Below, one piece after another: positions 16,507 to 25,549 of a stretch of 36,014 nucleotides of DNA; position 1 is the stretch's first letter; every line of letters starts with the position of its first letter. The DNA is taken from the NCBI RefSeq assembly GCF_000721105.1, contig NZ_JOEV01000067.1:1-36014 (forward strand), written 5' to 3'. Both the position numbers and the translations under genes were made by a program. Source of the DNA: Streptomyces cellulosae. Lineage in GTDB: Bacteria > Actinomycetota > Actinomycetes > Streptomycetales > Streptomycetaceae. The notes beneath the pieces are model-generated. The model was not told where the DNA came from and ran no database searches. It was given only the letters and a program-made list of their open reading frames with translations.

Positions 16507-16579
16507 AGCGGACGACGAGGTTCGAACTCGCGACCTCAACCTTGGCAAGGTTGCGCTCTACCAACTGAGCTACGTCCGC
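16507..16579 (-). tRNA. tRNA-Gly (GCC), second copy
   Basis: Minus strand, 73 nt, same structure and anticodon as the copy at 14293, with one base different in the D arm (CCAACTGAG instead of CCAGCTGAG on the plus strand). It is also followed by a CCCCGGTCCA hairpin, so the tRNA-plus-terminator unit is duplicated. Confidence 0.95.
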
Positions 16580-16659
16580 ATTGCCTCCGACCGGCTCTCA
16601 CCGATCGGCGCGAGCACCAGCCTACCTGATCCACAGCTGTGGACGGACCGGCGGTGCAG

Positions 16660-16731
16660 AGCGGGTGACAGGAATTGCACACTGCGCCTTCCCCCTGGAA
16701 GGGGGATGTTCTACTACTGAACTACACCCGC
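16660..16731 (-). tRNA. tRNA-Gly (UCC)
   Basis: Minus strand, 72 nt. The acceptor stem is GCGGGTG/CACCCGC. The anticodon arm TCCCC-CTTCCAG-GGGGA carries TCC. The T arm is TGTGC-AATTCC type. It lies 80 bp upstream of tRNA-Gly(GCC) on the same strand; the two may be co-transcribed. Confidence 0.93.
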
Positions 16732-16856
16732 ATGTACTCCGTGGGCTGGGCTTTTCGGCCTCGCCCCTCGGCGTGCTCCAGACTCTAGCTGACCAGGTGG
16801 GGTGCAACGCAAGTCGGTTGTGCCGAGGGGCGGATGACCGGTCGTCGGCCCATGGC

Positions 16857-17174
16857 TCACTGCGCGGCGGCGAACGCCTCGTAGACCTTCTTCGGGATGC
16901 GCCCGCGCGCCGGGACGTCCATCTTGTTCGCCTGTGCCCAGGCCCGGACGGCCGCCGGGTCGGGGGCGACCTCCGTCTGCTTGTAGGCCTTGCCCGACCT
17001 CGACCGCTTGCGGCCGGCCTCCACGTACGGCGCGAGCGCCGTGCGCAGGTGCTTGGCATTGGCTTGATTCAGGTCGATCTCGTACGACTTGCCGTCGAGT
17101 CCGAAGGCGATCGTTTCCGCCGCTTCCGAGCCGTCGATGTCGTCAAAGAGAGTGACCACGACCTTCTGCGCCAC
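16857..17174 (-). CDS. lsrL: Lsr2 paralogue, nucleoid-associated xenogeneic silencer
   Basis: 105 residues with a GTG start. It has the Lsr2 layout: an N-terminal oligomerisation domain (AQKVVVTLFDDIDGSEAAET, IAFGLDGKSYEIDLN), a basic linker (AGRKRSRSGKAYKQ) and a C-terminal DNA-binding domain ending in ARGRIPKKVYEAF, where RGR inserts into the AT-rich minor groove. Streptomyces carry two such proteins; the position next to purSQL identifies this as the second copy, LsrL (from memory SCO4076). It should coat AT-rich DNA and repress transcription. The upstream region is the most AT-rich part nearby, which would allow self-binding (inference). Confidence 0.9.
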   Translation of the reverse strand: MAQKVVVTLFDDIDGSEAAETIAFGLDGKSYEIDLNQANAKHLRTALAPYVEAGRKRSRSGKAYKQTEVAPDPAAVRAWAQANKMDVPARGRIPKKVYEAFAAAQ

Positions 17175-17526
17175 GAATATCGGTCCCTTCGTGCGACACC
17201 TCAGCGATGACGTGCTCAGACGTCTGGGAGATGTCGACTGTCCGCCTGTTAATGGGGAAAGTATCGGCTATTGCCAATTCATTTGTACAGTGCCCGGCAA
17301 TGCAATGTGAAGCCCGACTAAATCTGTCCGCGTGTCCCCGGCGCAATACCTGTGGTGCATCGATCCGGGATCTTTCCCTGAACTTTTCGTGAAGGCGCCC
17401 CTCCGATACCTGATCGTGATGGCCGTCACGTAGATTCCTACAACTCTACCCGCGTAGAAATTTTGTGCGGGTAGTCTGAAGACACCTGCAGGAACCTGCT
17501 CCAGCACCACAACACCGGGAGTGCCA
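17175..17526. promoter_or_regulatory. Divergent control region lsrL / purSQL
   Basis: 352 bp with no gene. It holds an AT-rich patch (about 17247-17290) likely serving lsrL, a CAGACGTCTG palindrome at 17217-17226, and toward purS a cluster of CTAC/GTAG repeats described separately. TAGTCT at 17472-17477 is a possible -10 of purS, giving a leader of about 40 nt. Confidence 0.5.
17430..17474. promoter_or_regulatory. CTAC/GTAG inverted-repeat cluster before purS
   Basis: GTAGATTCCTAC (17430-17441), TCTAC-CCGC-GTAGA (17445-17458) and an 8-bp inverted repeat CTACCCGC (17446-17453) with GCGGGTAG (17467-17474) lie one after the other and overlap the proposed -10 at 17472. This is the layout of a repressor operator. 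The binding protein is unknown. Confidence 0.55.
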
Positions 17527-17790
17527 GTGGCACGCGTCGTAGTCGACGTCATGCTCAAGCCGGAGATCCTCGACCCCCAGGGCCAGGCGGTGCAGCGCGC
17601 ACTGCCGCGGCTTGGTTTCGAAGGTGTCTCGGACGTACGTCAGGGAAAGCGATTCGAACTGGAAGTTGACGGGCCGGTCGACGAGGCCGCGCTCGCCCGC
17701 ATCCACGATCTTGCGGAATCCTTCCTCGCCAACACCGTGATCGAGGACTTCACCGTCAAGGTGGAGGAAGTCGCGGAGGCCGCGAAGTGA
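17527..17790 (+). CDS. purS: FGAM synthetase small subunit
   Basis: 87 residues. GTG at 17527 is preferred over the in-frame GTG at 17521 because GGGAG lies 5 nt before it and the family starts with (M)[20 protein letters not shown]. PurS bridges PurL and PurQ in the three-part FGAM synthetase of Gram-positive bacteria. [16 protein letters not shown] is the central conserved part. The stop overlaps the purQ GTG (GTGA), so the subunits are translationally coupled. Confidence 0.95.
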   Translation: MARVVVDVMLKPEILDPQGQAVQRALPRLGFEGVSDVRQGKRFELEVDGPVDEAALARIHDLAESFLANTVIEDFTVKVEEVAEAAK

Positions 17791-18467
17791 CCGCTCGTAT
17801 TGGCGTCGTCACTTTCCCGGGCAGCCTCGACGACCGGGACACCCAGCGCGCGATCCGCCTCGCGGGCGCCGAACCGGTCGCGCTGTGGCACAAGGACAAG
17901 GACCTCCATCAGGTCGACGCCGTGGTGCTGTGCGGCGGTTTCTCCTACGGCGACTATCTGCGCGCCGGTGCCATCGCGCGCTTCTCGCCGGTGATGGAGC
18001 CCCTCATCGAGCAGGCGAAGGCCGGCCTCCCGGTCCTCGGCATCTGCAACGGCTTCCAGATCCTCACCGAGGCCCACCTGCTCCCGGGCGGGATGCTCGG
18101 CAACGACCACCTCCACTTCATCTGCCGCGACCAGAAGCTGCGGGTGGAGAACGCGGACACCGCCTGGACGACCGACTACTCGGCCGGCCAGGAGATCAAC
18201 ATCCCGCTGAAGAACATGGACGGCCGGTACGTCGCCGACGAGTACACCCTCGACAAGCTGGAGGCCGAGGGCCGGGTCGCCTTCCGGTACCTCGACTTCA
18301 ACCCGAACGGTTCGCTGCGGGACATCGCCGGCATCACCAACGAGGCGGGCAACGTCGTGGGTCTGATGCCGCACCCGGAGCACGCCGTGGAGCCGCTCAT
18401 CGGCACCGGCCGCACCGACGGCCTCCCCTTCTTCACCTCGATCCTCAAGAAGCTGGTCAACGTATGA
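17787..18467 (+). CDS. purQ: FGAM synthetase glutaminase subunit
   Basis: 226 residues with a GTG start overlapping the purS stop. It is a class I glutamine amidotransferase that releases ammonia for PurL. The nucleophile is C87 in LGICNGFQ, and the His/Glu pair is H196 and E198 in [22 protein letters not shown] is the typical N-terminus. It ends with ATGA overlapping purL. Confidence 0.97.
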   Translation: MTARIGVVTFPGSLDDRDTQRAIRLAGAEPVALWHKDKDLHQVDAVVLCGGFSYGDYLRAGAIARFSPVMEPLIEQAKAGLPVLGICNGFQILTEAHLLPGGMLGNDHLHFICRDQKLRVENADTAWTTDYSAGQEINIPLKNMDGRYVADEYTLDKLEAEGRVAFRYLDFNPNGSLRDIAGITNEAGNVVGLMPHPEHAVEPLIGTGRTDGLPFFTSILKKLVNV

Positions 18468-20722
18468 GCCGGACGCCTCTGGACACGGTCGAGCACGCGG
18501 CCGCGACCCCCGACGTCGAGCTGCCCTGGGCCGAACTCGGCCTGAAGAAGGACGAGTACGAGCGGGTCGTGGAGATCCTCGGCCGCCGGCCCACCGGTGC
18601 CGAGCTCGCCATGTACTCGGTCATGTGGTCCGAGCACTGCAGCTACAAGTCCTCCAAGGTGCACCTGCGCCAGTTCGGCGAGAAGGCCCCGCAGTCCGAC
18701 GCCCTGCTCGTCGGCATCGGCGAGAACGCGGGCGTCGTGGACGTCGGCCAGGGGTACGCGGTCACCTTCAAGGTCGAGTCGCACAACCACCCCTCCTACG
18801 TCGAGCCCTACCAGGGCGCGGCCACGGGTGTCGGCGGCATCGTCCGCGACATCATCGCGATGGGTGCCCGCCCGGTCGCCGTCGTGGACCCCCTCCGTTT
18901 CGGTGCGGCGGACCACCCCGACACCAAGCGCGTCCTGCCGGGCGTCGTCGCCGGCATCGGCGGCTACGGCAACTGCCTCGGCCTGCCGAACATCGGCGGC
19001 GAGGTCGTATTCGACGCCTGCTACCAGGGCAACCCGCTGGTCAACGCCGGTGCGATCGGCGTCATGCGGCACGAGGACATCCACCTCGCCAAGGCGTCCG
19101 GCGCGGGCAACAAGGTCATCCTGTACGGGGCCCGCACCGGCGGCGACGGCATCGGCGGCGCGTCGATCCTGGCCTCGGAGACCTTCGACGACGCCAAGCC
19201 GTCGAAGCGTCCGGCCGTGCAGGTCGGCGACCCCTTCCAGGAGAAGCTCCTCATCGAGTGCACCCTGGAGGCGTTCAAGGAGAAGCTGGTCGTCGGCATC
19301 CAGGACCTGGGCGCGGCGGGCCTGTCCTGCGCCACGTCCGAGCTGGCGTCGAACGGCTCCGGCGGCATGCGCGTGACGCTGGACGACGTACCGCTGCGCG
19401 ACTCCACGCTCTCGCCCGAGGAGATCCTCATGAGCGAGTCGCAGGAACGCATGTGCGCGGTCGTCGAGCCGGCGAAGGTCGACCGGTTCCTGGAGATCTG
19501 CGACAAGTGGGACGTCATCGCCACCGTCATCGGTGAGGTCACCGACGGCGACCGGCTGGAGATCTACTGGCACGGCGGCAAGATCGTCGACGTCGACCCG
19601 CGCACGGTCGCCCACGACGGCCCGGTCTACGAGCGCCCCTACGCCCGCCCGTCCTGGCAGGACGAGCTCCAGGCGGACGACGCGGGCCGGCTGCCCCGGC
19701 CGACGACGTCGGACGAGCTGAAGCAGCAGGTCCTCAGGCTGGTGTCGTCCCCCAACCAGGCCTCCAAGAAGTGGATCACCTCGCAGTACGACCACTTCGT
19801 GCAGGGCAACACGGTGCTGGCGCAGCCCGAGGACTCGGGCATGATCCGCATCGACGAGGAGACGGGTCTCGGCGTCGCCATCGCGACGGACGGCAACGGC
19901 CGGTACGCGAAGCTCGACCCGTACCACGGCGCCCAGCTGGCGCTCTCCGAGGCGTACCGCAACGTCGCCACCACCGGCGCCAAGCCGCTCGCCGTCTCCG
20001 ACTGCCTGAACTTCGGCTCGCCCGAGGACCCCGCCGTGATGTGGCAGTTCGCGGAGGCCATCCGCGGTCTCGCCGACGCCTGCCAGCAGCTGGGCACCCC
20101 GGTGACCGGCGGCAACGTCTCGCTCTACAACCAGACGGGCGAGGCGGCCATCCACCCCACCCCGGTCGTCGCGGTCCTCGGCGTCATCGACGACGTCGCC
20201 CGCCGCACGCCGGTCGCCTTCCAGGAGGAGGGCCAGCTGCTCTACCTCCTCGGCGACACCCGTGAGGAGTTCGGTGGCTCGGCCTGGTCCCAGGTGATCC
20301 ACGACCACCTCGGCGGTCTGCCCCCGAAGGTCGACCTGGAGCGCGAGCGCCTGCTCGCCGAGATCCTGATCTCCGCCTCCCGCGACGGCATGATCGACTC
20401 CGCGCACGACCTGTCCGACGGCGGCCTGATCCAGGCGGTCGTCGAGTCGGCGCTGCTCGGCGGCAAGGGCGCGCGCCTGATCGTCCCGGACGGTCTGGAC
20501 GCCTTCACCCTCCTCTTCTCGGAGTCGGCGGGCCGCGCGGTCGTCGCCGTCCCGCGTTCGGAGGAGCTCCGCTTCAACGACATGTGCGGGGCGCGAGGGC
20601 TGCCCGTCACCCGCATCGGCGTCGTCGACGGCGACACGATCGAGCTCCAGGGCGAGTTCGAACTGTCCCTGGAGGAGCTGCGCAAGGCCCACGAGGAGAC
20701 GATCCCGGCGCTGCTGGCGTAA
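18464..20722 (+). CDS. purL: FGAM synthetase large subunit
   Basis: 752 residues, the size of the small (Gram-positive) PurL. The ATG overlaps the purQ stop. It converts FGAR, ATP and glutamine-derived ammonia to FGAM. Motifs are [58 protein letters not shown] and, in the second half, DLSDGGL, with a Gly-rich GNVSLYNQT segment. It is the third gene of purSQL. About 150 bp of untranslated sequence separate it from the next start. Confidence 0.97.
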   Translation: MSRTPLDTVEHAAATPDVELPWAELGLKKDEYERVVEILGRRPTGAELAMYSVMWSEHCSYKSSKVHLRQFGEKAPQSDALLVGIGENAGVVDVGQGYAVTFKVESHNHPSYVEPYQGAATGVGGIVRDIIAMGARPVAVVDPLRFGAADHPDTKRVLPGVVAGIGGYGNCLGLPNIGGEVVFDACYQGNPLVNAGAIGVMRHEDIHLAKASGAGNKVILYGARTGGDGIGGASILASETFDDAKPSKRPAVQVGDPFQEKLLIECTLEAFKEKLVVGIQDLGAAGLSCATSELASNGSGGMRVTLDDVPLRDSTLSPEEILMSESQERMCAVVEPAKVDRFLEICDKWDVIATVIGEVTDGDRLEIYWHGGKIVDVDPRTVAHDGPVYERPYARPSWQDELQADDAGRLPRPTTSDELKQQVLRLVSSPNQASKKWITSQYDHFVQGNTVLAQPEDSGMIRIDEETGLGVAIATDGNGRYAKLDPYHGAQLALSEAYRNVATTGAKPLAVSDCLNFGSPEDPAVMWQFAEAIRGLADACQQLGTPVTGGNVSLYNQTGEAAIHPTPVVAVLGVIDDVARRTPVAFQEEGQLLYLLGDTREEFGGSAWSQVIHDHLGGLPPKVDLERERLLAEILISASRDGMIDSAHDLSDGGLIQAVVESALLGGKGARLIVPDGLDAFTLLFSESAGRAVVAVPRSEELRFNDMCGARGLPVTRIGVVDGDTIELQGEFELSLEELRKAHEETIPALLA

Positions 20723-20857
20723 GCGTGGCCTGAGCGGCCGCGGGGGTAGCCGTACCTCCTGGCCGCCGTCGTACGACTGCGGTACGGTCCCGATACGGTG
20801 CGGTCCGACCGCCCACCGGGGAGCGGTGCGACTGGCAGCGGCACCCCTCAGTCGGCC

Positions 20858-20863
20858 TAGGCT
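20858..20863 (+). promoter_or_regulatory. -10-like element for a leaderless transcript
   Basis: TAGGCT followed by 7 nt and the ATG at 20871, the same arrangement as before purD. No Shine-Dalgarno sequence is present. Confidence 0.5.
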
Positions 20864-20870
20864 GCTCCCC

Positions 20871-21668
20871 ATGCCCCCGGCCAAGAAGCGCGCGCGCACC
20901 TATGACCCCGGCAGGATCCGCACCGCGATCCTCACCCAGTTCGGGAACGTCCGGGACGCCGTCCGCACCCTCGCCCCCGAGCAGCTCGCCCTCCCCACCC
21001 GGCTCCCCGGCTGGACCGTGCGGGACCTGGCGGCGCACGTGACCATGGCCGTGGAGACCGTCAGCCGCAATATCGACCGCGACGAGCCCCCGCGTCCCGA
21101 GCTCACCCTCCTGGACTGGCCGTTCGCCACCGCGGCCCGGGCCGGCGACATCGCCGACGGCACCCGGGACCTCGCCGGGGCCCACCCCGACCTGGACGCC
21201 CTGTTCGCCCGTACCGAGGAACGCCTCACCGAGCGCCTCGCCTCCGCCCCCGGCACCCGCCTGCTCGCCGCCCGCACCGGAGCCATGACCCTCGACGACT
21301 ACCTGGTCACCCGTACCGTCGAACTCGTCGTCCACTCCGACGACCTGAACGCCGCCGTCCCCGCCCTCGACATCCCGTACGACCGTCAGGCCCTCGCCGC
21401 GGCCACCCGCCTGCTCGCCGACGCGCTCGCCGTGAAGGCGCCCGGCGGCTCCACCGAGGTGCGGATCCCGCCGTACGCCGTGGTGCAGTGCGTCGAAGGG
21501 CCCCGGCACACCCGTGGCACCCCGCCCAACGTGGTCGAGACCGACCCACTGACCTGGATCCGGCTCGCGACCGGGCGGGTGAGCTGGCAGGACGCGGTCG
21601 AGGAGGCGAAGGTCAGCGCGAGCGGGGAGCGGGCCGATCTCGGCGGGCTGCTGCCGTTGCTGGGCTGA
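20871..21668 (+). CDS. Maleylpyruvate isomerase-like / SCP2-type protein
   Basis: 265 residues from the ATG at 20871, chosen because a -10-like TAGGCT sits 7 nt upstream; an earlier in-frame start at 20826 would overlap it. The N-terminal two thirds look like the DinB/MDMPI helical bundle (LALPTRLPGWTVRDLAAHVT, DDYLVTRTVELVVHSDDL), with His at the usual metal positions (LAAHV, VVHSDDL). The C-terminal third (STEVRIPPYAVVQCVEGPRH to WIRLATGRVSWQDAV) resembles the sterol-carrier-like domain found in such proteins. Relatives use mycothiol as a cofactor (family knowledge). The substrate is unknown. Confidence 0.75.
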   Translation: MPPAKKRARTYDPGRIRTAILTQFGNVRDAVRTLAPEQLALPTRLPGWTVRDLAAHVTMAVETVSRNIDRDEPPRPELTLLDWPFATAARAGDIADGTRDLAGAHPDLDALFARTEERLTERLASAPGTRLLAARTGAMTLDDYLVTRTVELVVHSDDLNAAVPALDIPYDRQALAAATRLLADALAVKAPGGSTEVRIPPYAVVQCVEGPRHTRGTPPNVVETDPLTWIRLATGRVSWQDAVEEAKVSASGERADLGGLLPLLG

Positions 21669-21717
21669 ACCCGTGCCCGGGTGGAACCGATCCCCCCGCA
21701 TGTCCCGTCGAATCGGC

Positions 21718-22194
21718 ATGTACAGGCAGAAGCAGCGACTGATCACGCCCCTGGTCACCACGGCCGCCGTGGCCCTCATCCCGCTCGCGGTGGCCTGCGG
21801 CAACGAGAAGGCCGACGACGCACCGGCCGGCAGCGACTCGGTCGGCGCCGAGCGACCTGTCACCGGCGTCCGCTGGAAGATCGACAGCGTCACCGCGGAC
21901 GGGAAAACGCACCGGGCCGGGCGGGACACCCACCTCACGTTCGACGAGAAGACCGGCAAGGCCGGCGGCAGGCTCGGCTGCAACCACGTCAACGCCAAGG
22001 CCACCGTCCGCGACGGACATATCACTCTGGGCGCCCCGTCCACCACTCGAATGATGTGCGACGCCTCACTCATGGACACCGAAAGGGCCCTGCTGAGCCT
22101 GTTCGGCAAGACCCTCAGCTACCGGATCGACGCCAATACTCTGGCCCTGACCAGCGAAAACGGAAACACCCTGCGAGCCGTCGCCGCCGAGTGA
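21718..22194 (+). CDS. META-domain lipoprotein (HslJ-like)
   Basis: 158 residues if started at ATG 21718; ATG 21700 and GTG 21673 are alternatives. The start is chosen to give a normal signal peptide: basic MYRQKQR, hydrophobic core, then a lipobox-like AVAC with C27. After an Asp/Ala-rich spacer follows one META domain: RPVTGVRWKIDSVTADGK, GGRLGCNHVNAKATVRDGHI and TTRMMCDASLMDTERALL. META proteins such as HslJ act outside the cytoplasm; the role in Streptomyces is unknown. It should be anchored on the outer face of the membrane. Confidence 0.8.
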   Translation: MYRQKQRLITPLVTTAAVALIPLAVACGNEKADDAPAGSDSVGAERPVTGVRWKIDSVTADGKTHRAGRDTHLTFDEKTGKAGGRLGCNHVNAKATVRDGHITLGAPSTTRMMCDASLMDTERALLSLFGKTLSYRIDANTLALTSENGNTLRAVAAE

Positions 22195-22242
22195 TCCATG
22201 GGCGTCGCGTATCCCCAATTCGGACCAGTGCGCGATCTCGCC

Positions 22243-22248
22243 TACACT
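22243..22248 (+). promoter_or_regulatory. -10-like element for leaderless purF
   Basis: TACACT followed by exactly 7 nt and the GTG at 22256. No ribosome-binding site precedes the start. A weak TTCGGA lies about 18 nt upstream of the hexamer. Confidence 0.5.
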
Positions 22249-22255
22249 CGGATAC

Positions 22256-23785
22256 GTGCCACGTGGTGACGGTCGACTCAGTCATGATCTGCTCCCCGGT
22301 GAGAAAGGCCCCCAGGACGCTTGCGGCGTCTTCGGTGTCTGGGCTCCGGGCGAAGAGGTCGCCAAGCTCACTTACTTCGGGCTCTACGCCCTCCAGCATC
22401 GAGGCCAGGAATCCGCGGGAATCGCGGTCAGCAACGGCTCCCAGATCCTCGTCTTCAAGGACATGGGTCTCGTTTCCCAGGTCTTCGACGAGGCCTCGCT
22501 CGGTTCGCTCCAGGGTCATATCGCGGTCGGTCACGCCCGCTACTCGACCACCGGCGCCTCCGTGTGGGAGAACGCCCAGCCGACGTTCCGTGCCACCGCG
22601 CACGGCTCCATCGCGCTCGGCCACAACGGCAACCTGGTCAACACGGCGCAGCTCGCCGAGATGGTCGCCGACCTGCCCAAGGACACCAACGGCCGCTCGA
22701 CCCGCGTCGCGGCCACCAACGACACCGACCTGCTCACCGCGCTCCTCGCGGCCCAGGTCGACGCGGACGGCAAGCCGCTGACCATCGAGGAGGCCGCTCC
22801 CGTGGTCCTCCCCCAGGTCCAGGGCGCCTTCTCGCTCGTCTTCATGAACGAGCACACCCTTTACGCCGCCCGTGACCCGCAGGGCATCCGCCCGCTGGTC
22901 CTCGGGCGCCTGGAGCGCGGCTGGGTCGTCGCCTCCGAGTCCGCCGCCCTCGACATCTGCGGCGCGGCCTACGTCCGCGAGATCGAGCCGGGCGAGTTCG
23001 TCGCCATCGACGAGAACGGTCTGCGCAGCTCCCGATTCGCGGAAGCGAAGCCCAAGGGCTGTGTCTTCGAGTACGTCTACCTCGCCCGCCCGGACACCGA
23101 CATCGCCGGCCGGAACGTGTACCTCTCCCGTGTGGAGATGGGCCGCAAGCTCGCCAAGGAAGCCCCGGCCGAGGCCGACCTGGTCATAGCGACGCCGGAG
23201 TCGGGCACCCCGGCCGCCATCGGCTACGCGGAGGCCTCCGGCATCCCGTTCGGCGCCGGCCTGGTGAAGAACGCGTACGTCGGACGTACGTTCATCCAGC
23301 CCTCCCAGACGATCCGCCAGCTCGGTATCCGGCTGAAGCTGAACCCGCTGAAGGAAGTCATCAAGGGCAAGCGCCTGGTCGTCGTCGACGACTCGATCGT
23401 GCGCGGCAACACCCAGCGCGCCCTGGTCCGGATGCTCCGCGAGGCGGGCGCCGCCGAGGTCCACATCCGGATCTCCTCCCCGCCCGTGAAGTGGCCCTGC
23501 TTCTTCGGCATAGATTTCGCCACCCGCGCCGAGCTCATCGCCAACGGCATGACCATCGACGAGATCGGCACCTCGCTCGGCGCCGACTCGCTGGCGTACA
23601 TCTCCATAGACGGCATGATCGAGGCGACCACCATCGCCAAGCCGAACCTCTGCCGCGCCTGCTTCGACGGTGAGTACCCGATGGACCTCCCGGACCCCGA
23701 GCTGCTCGGCAAGCAGCTCCTGGAGACCGAGCTGGCCGCCGGTCCGGCAGCCACGGCCGCGGCCGACGCGATCCGCCGTCCGTAA
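22256..23785 (+). CDS. purF: Glutamine PRPP amidotransferase
   Basis: 509 residues with a GTG start. This is the committed step of purine synthesis. It has a propeptide of 22 residues before C23 (QDACGVFG), which becomes the N-terminal nucleophile after cleavage. The glutaminase part has YGLQHRGQE-like GLYALQHRGQESAGI and HNGNLVNT; the PRPP site is VVVDDSIVRGNT. Cys in KWPCFFGID and CRACFDGEYP indicate the Fe-S cluster of the B. subtilis-type enzyme, which makes it oxygen-sensitive (family knowledge). purM follows after 45 nt and is probably co-transcribed. Confidence 0.97.
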   Translation: MPRGDGRLSHDLLPGEKGPQDACGVFGVWAPGEEVAKLTYFGLYALQHRGQESAGIAVSNGSQILVFKDMGLVSQVFDEASLGSLQGHIAVGHARYSTTGASVWENAQPTFRATAHGSIALGHNGNLVNTAQLAEMVADLPKDTNGRSTRVAATNDTDLLTALLAAQVDADGKPLTIEEAAPVVLPQVQGAFSLVFMNEHTLYAARDPQGIRPLVLGRLERGWVVASESAALDICGAAYVREIEPGEFVAIDENGLRSSRFAEAKPKGCVFEYVYLARPDTDIAGRNVYLSRVEMGRKLAKEAPAEADLVIATPESGTPAAIGYAEASGIPFGAGLVKNAYVGRTFIQPSQTIRQLGIRLKLNPLKEVIKGKRLVVVDDSIVRGNTQRALVRMLREAGAAEVHIRISSPPVKWPCFFGIDFATRAELIANGMTIDEIGTSLGADSLAYISIDGMIEATTIAKPNLCRACFDGEYPMDLPDPELLGKQLLETELAAGPAATAAADAIRRP

Positions 23786-23830
23786 TCGGCCCGTTCCACC
23801 TGCCGTACGACACGAAGGTTCTCATTAGTC

Positions 23831-24913
23831 ATGTCTGAGACAACTGGTGCCAGCGACGCAGCGGCGTCTTACAAAACAGCAGGTGTCGACATCGAAGCGG
23901 GCGACCGCGCCGTCGAGCTGATGAAGGAGTGGGTGAAGAAGACGCAGCGCCCCGAGGTCCTCGGCGGCCTCGGCGGTTTCGCCGGCCTCTTCGACGCCTC
24001 CGCCCTCAAGAACTACGAGCGCCCCCTGCTCGCCTCCGCCACCGACGGCGTCGGCACCAAGGTCGACATCGCGCGCCGGCTCGGCGTCTACGACACGATC
24101 GGCCACGACCTGGTCGCGATGGTCATGGACGACATCGTGGTGTGCGGGGCCGAGCCGTTGTTCATGACCGACTACATCTGTGTCGGCAAGGTCCACCCCG
24201 AGCGGGTCGCCGCCATCGTCAAGGGCATCGCCGAGGGCTGCGTCCTGGCCGGCTGCGCTCTGGTCGGCGGCGAGACGGCCGAGCACCCCGGTCTGCTCGG
24301 CCCGGACGACTTCGACGTCGCCGGCGCCGGTACGGGCGTGGTGGAGGCCGACCGCCTCCTCGGCCCGGATCGCATTCGTACGGGTGACGCGGTTATCGCC
24401 CTGGCGGCCTCCGGTCTTCACTCGAACGGGTACTCGCTCGTCCGCCACGTCCTGCTGAACGAGGCCGGTCTGTCCCTGGACGCGCGGATCGAGGAGTTCG
24501 GCCGCACGCTGGGCGAGGAGCTCCTGGAGCCCACCAAGATCTACTCGCTGGACTGCCTGGCCCTCACCCGCACCACCGACGTGCACGCCTTCAGCCACGT
24601 CACGGGCGGCGGACTCGCCGCCAACCTGGCCCGGGTGATCCCCGACACACTGCACGCGATCGTCGACCGCTCCACCTGGACCCCGGCCCCCGTCTTCGAT
24701 CTCGTCGGCAGGACGGGCCGGGTCGAACGCCTGGAGCTGGAGAAGACCCTGAACATGGGCGTGGGCATGATCGCGATCGTCCCGGCGGAGTCGACGGACG
24801 TCGCCCTGGCCACCCTGGCCGACCGTGGGGTCGACGCCTGGGTCGCCGGGGAGATCACAGACCGCGGCGACCACACGACCGGCGCGGAACTGGTCGGCGA
24901 CTACGCCGTCTGA
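23831..24913 (+). CDS. purM: AIR synthetase (FGAM cyclo-ligase)
   Basis: 360 residues, ATG with GAAGG about 12 nt upstream. It closes the imidazole ring: FGAM plus ATP gives AIR. Motifs are SYKTAGVDIEAGDRAV, ASATDGVGTKVDIA, DDIVVCGAEPLFMTDYI, GCALVGGETAEHPG and ASGLHSNGYSLVR; the end is TGAELVGDYAV. It lies directly downstream of purF and ends at a terminator facing the DUF3073 gene. Confidence 0.97.
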   Translation: MSETTGASDAAASYKTAGVDIEAGDRAVELMKEWVKKTQRPEVLGGLGGFAGLFDASALKNYERPLLASATDGVGTKVDIARRLGVYDTIGHDLVAMVMDDIVVCGAEPLFMTDYICVGKVHPERVAAIVKGIAEGCVLAGCALVGGETAEHPGLLGPDDFDVAGAGTGVVEADRLLGPDRIRTGDAVIALAASGLHSNGYSLVRHVLLNEAGLSLDARIEEFGRTLGEELLEPTKIYSLDCLALTRTTDVHAFSHVTGGGLAANLARVIPDTLHAIVDRSTWTPAPVFDLVGRTGRVERLELEKTLNMGVGMIAIVPAESTDVALATLADRGVDAWVAGEITDRGDHTTGAELVGDYAV

Positions 24914-24947
24914 TCCCTGCCGTGAAGAGCGACGAAGGCAGCGCAAA

Positions 24948-24983
24948 ACCCGGTCCGGGAGGTGTGACCCACCCGGACCGGGT
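24948..24983. terminator. Bidirectional terminator purM / DUF3073 gene
   Basis: A 12-bp perfect stem, ACCCGGTCCGGG (24948-24959) and its complement (24972-24983), with a 12-nt loop between convergent genes. AAAA precedes it, giving T residues for the minus-strand transcript. Confidence 0.7.
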
Positions 24984-25000
24984 CGAGCGCAGCTAGATCG

Positions 25001-25255
25001 TCAAGCCCCGCGGCGTTGCGACGCGGGACCGGACTCGTCGTCCTCGTCCTCATCGTCGTCGTTGTACAGATCCGCGTACTGGGCGTACGGGTCGTCGTCG
25101 TCATCATCGTCCTCGAACGGCTCGCCATTCGGCGGCTGACTCGAAGTCGAAGCGCCCAGCTCACTGGCCAGACGCGACAGGTCTGTCCCGCCGCTGTTGT
25201 ACTTCAGCTGGCGGGCGACCTTCGTCTGCTTGGCCTTGGCCCGGCCGCGCCCCAT
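25001..25255 (-). CDS. DUF3073 protein
   Basis: 84 residues. The ATG at 25255 is chosen because the family begins MGRGRAKAKQTKVARQLKYN and GGGGG lies just upstream; the frame is open further back but without family similarity. After the basic N-terminus comes TDLSRLASELG and then a very acidic part with a seven-Asp run, PYAQYADLYNDDDEDEDDE, ending in ASQRRGA. The basic head and acidic tail suggest an intrinsically disordered protein that could bind nucleic acid or protein. The function is unknown, although the family is widespread in actinobacteria and commonly sits near purM. Confidence 0.88.
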   Translation of the reverse strand: MGRGRAKAKQTKVARQLKYNSGGTDLSRLASELGASTSSQPPNGEPFEDDDDDDDPYAQYADLYNDDDEDEDDESGPASQRRGA

Positions 25256-25325
25256 GGCTCGACCCCCTCGGTGACGGGGCTCGACGGCCCCAGAGTCTTG
25301 ACACGCGTTCATGATCTGGAACGGA

Positions 25326-25339
25326 CTCTCCGCGGAGAG
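25326..25339. promoter_or_regulatory. Palindrome upstream of the DUF3073 gene
   Basis: CTCTCCGCGGAGAG, a perfect 14-bp palindrome about 70 bp before the ATG, in the 294-bp gap to vdh. It may be an operator or a hairpin in the leader. No family of binding protein is recognised. Confidence 0.35.
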
Positions 25340-25549
25340 ACCGGTCCGTAGGGCATCCACGGTACCTGAGCCCACGCCCATACGGTACGTCGCCCACCGG
25401 ACGTGCCCGGACCCAGGACCCTCGGGGCGCCCTGTCCCCGCTGGTCAACCGCGATTTTAACCACTTCTCGGCAGGCGACCCGCCGACGAACGTGAGAGTT
25501 CTCTCTAAGTGTGCGCCGACGGGTACCGGTCACACCCAAAAGACGCCCC

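Noticed and set aside
18176..20899. 907-codon minus-strand frame
   Set aside because: Antisense shadow of purL, whose sequence is unmistakable on the plus strand.
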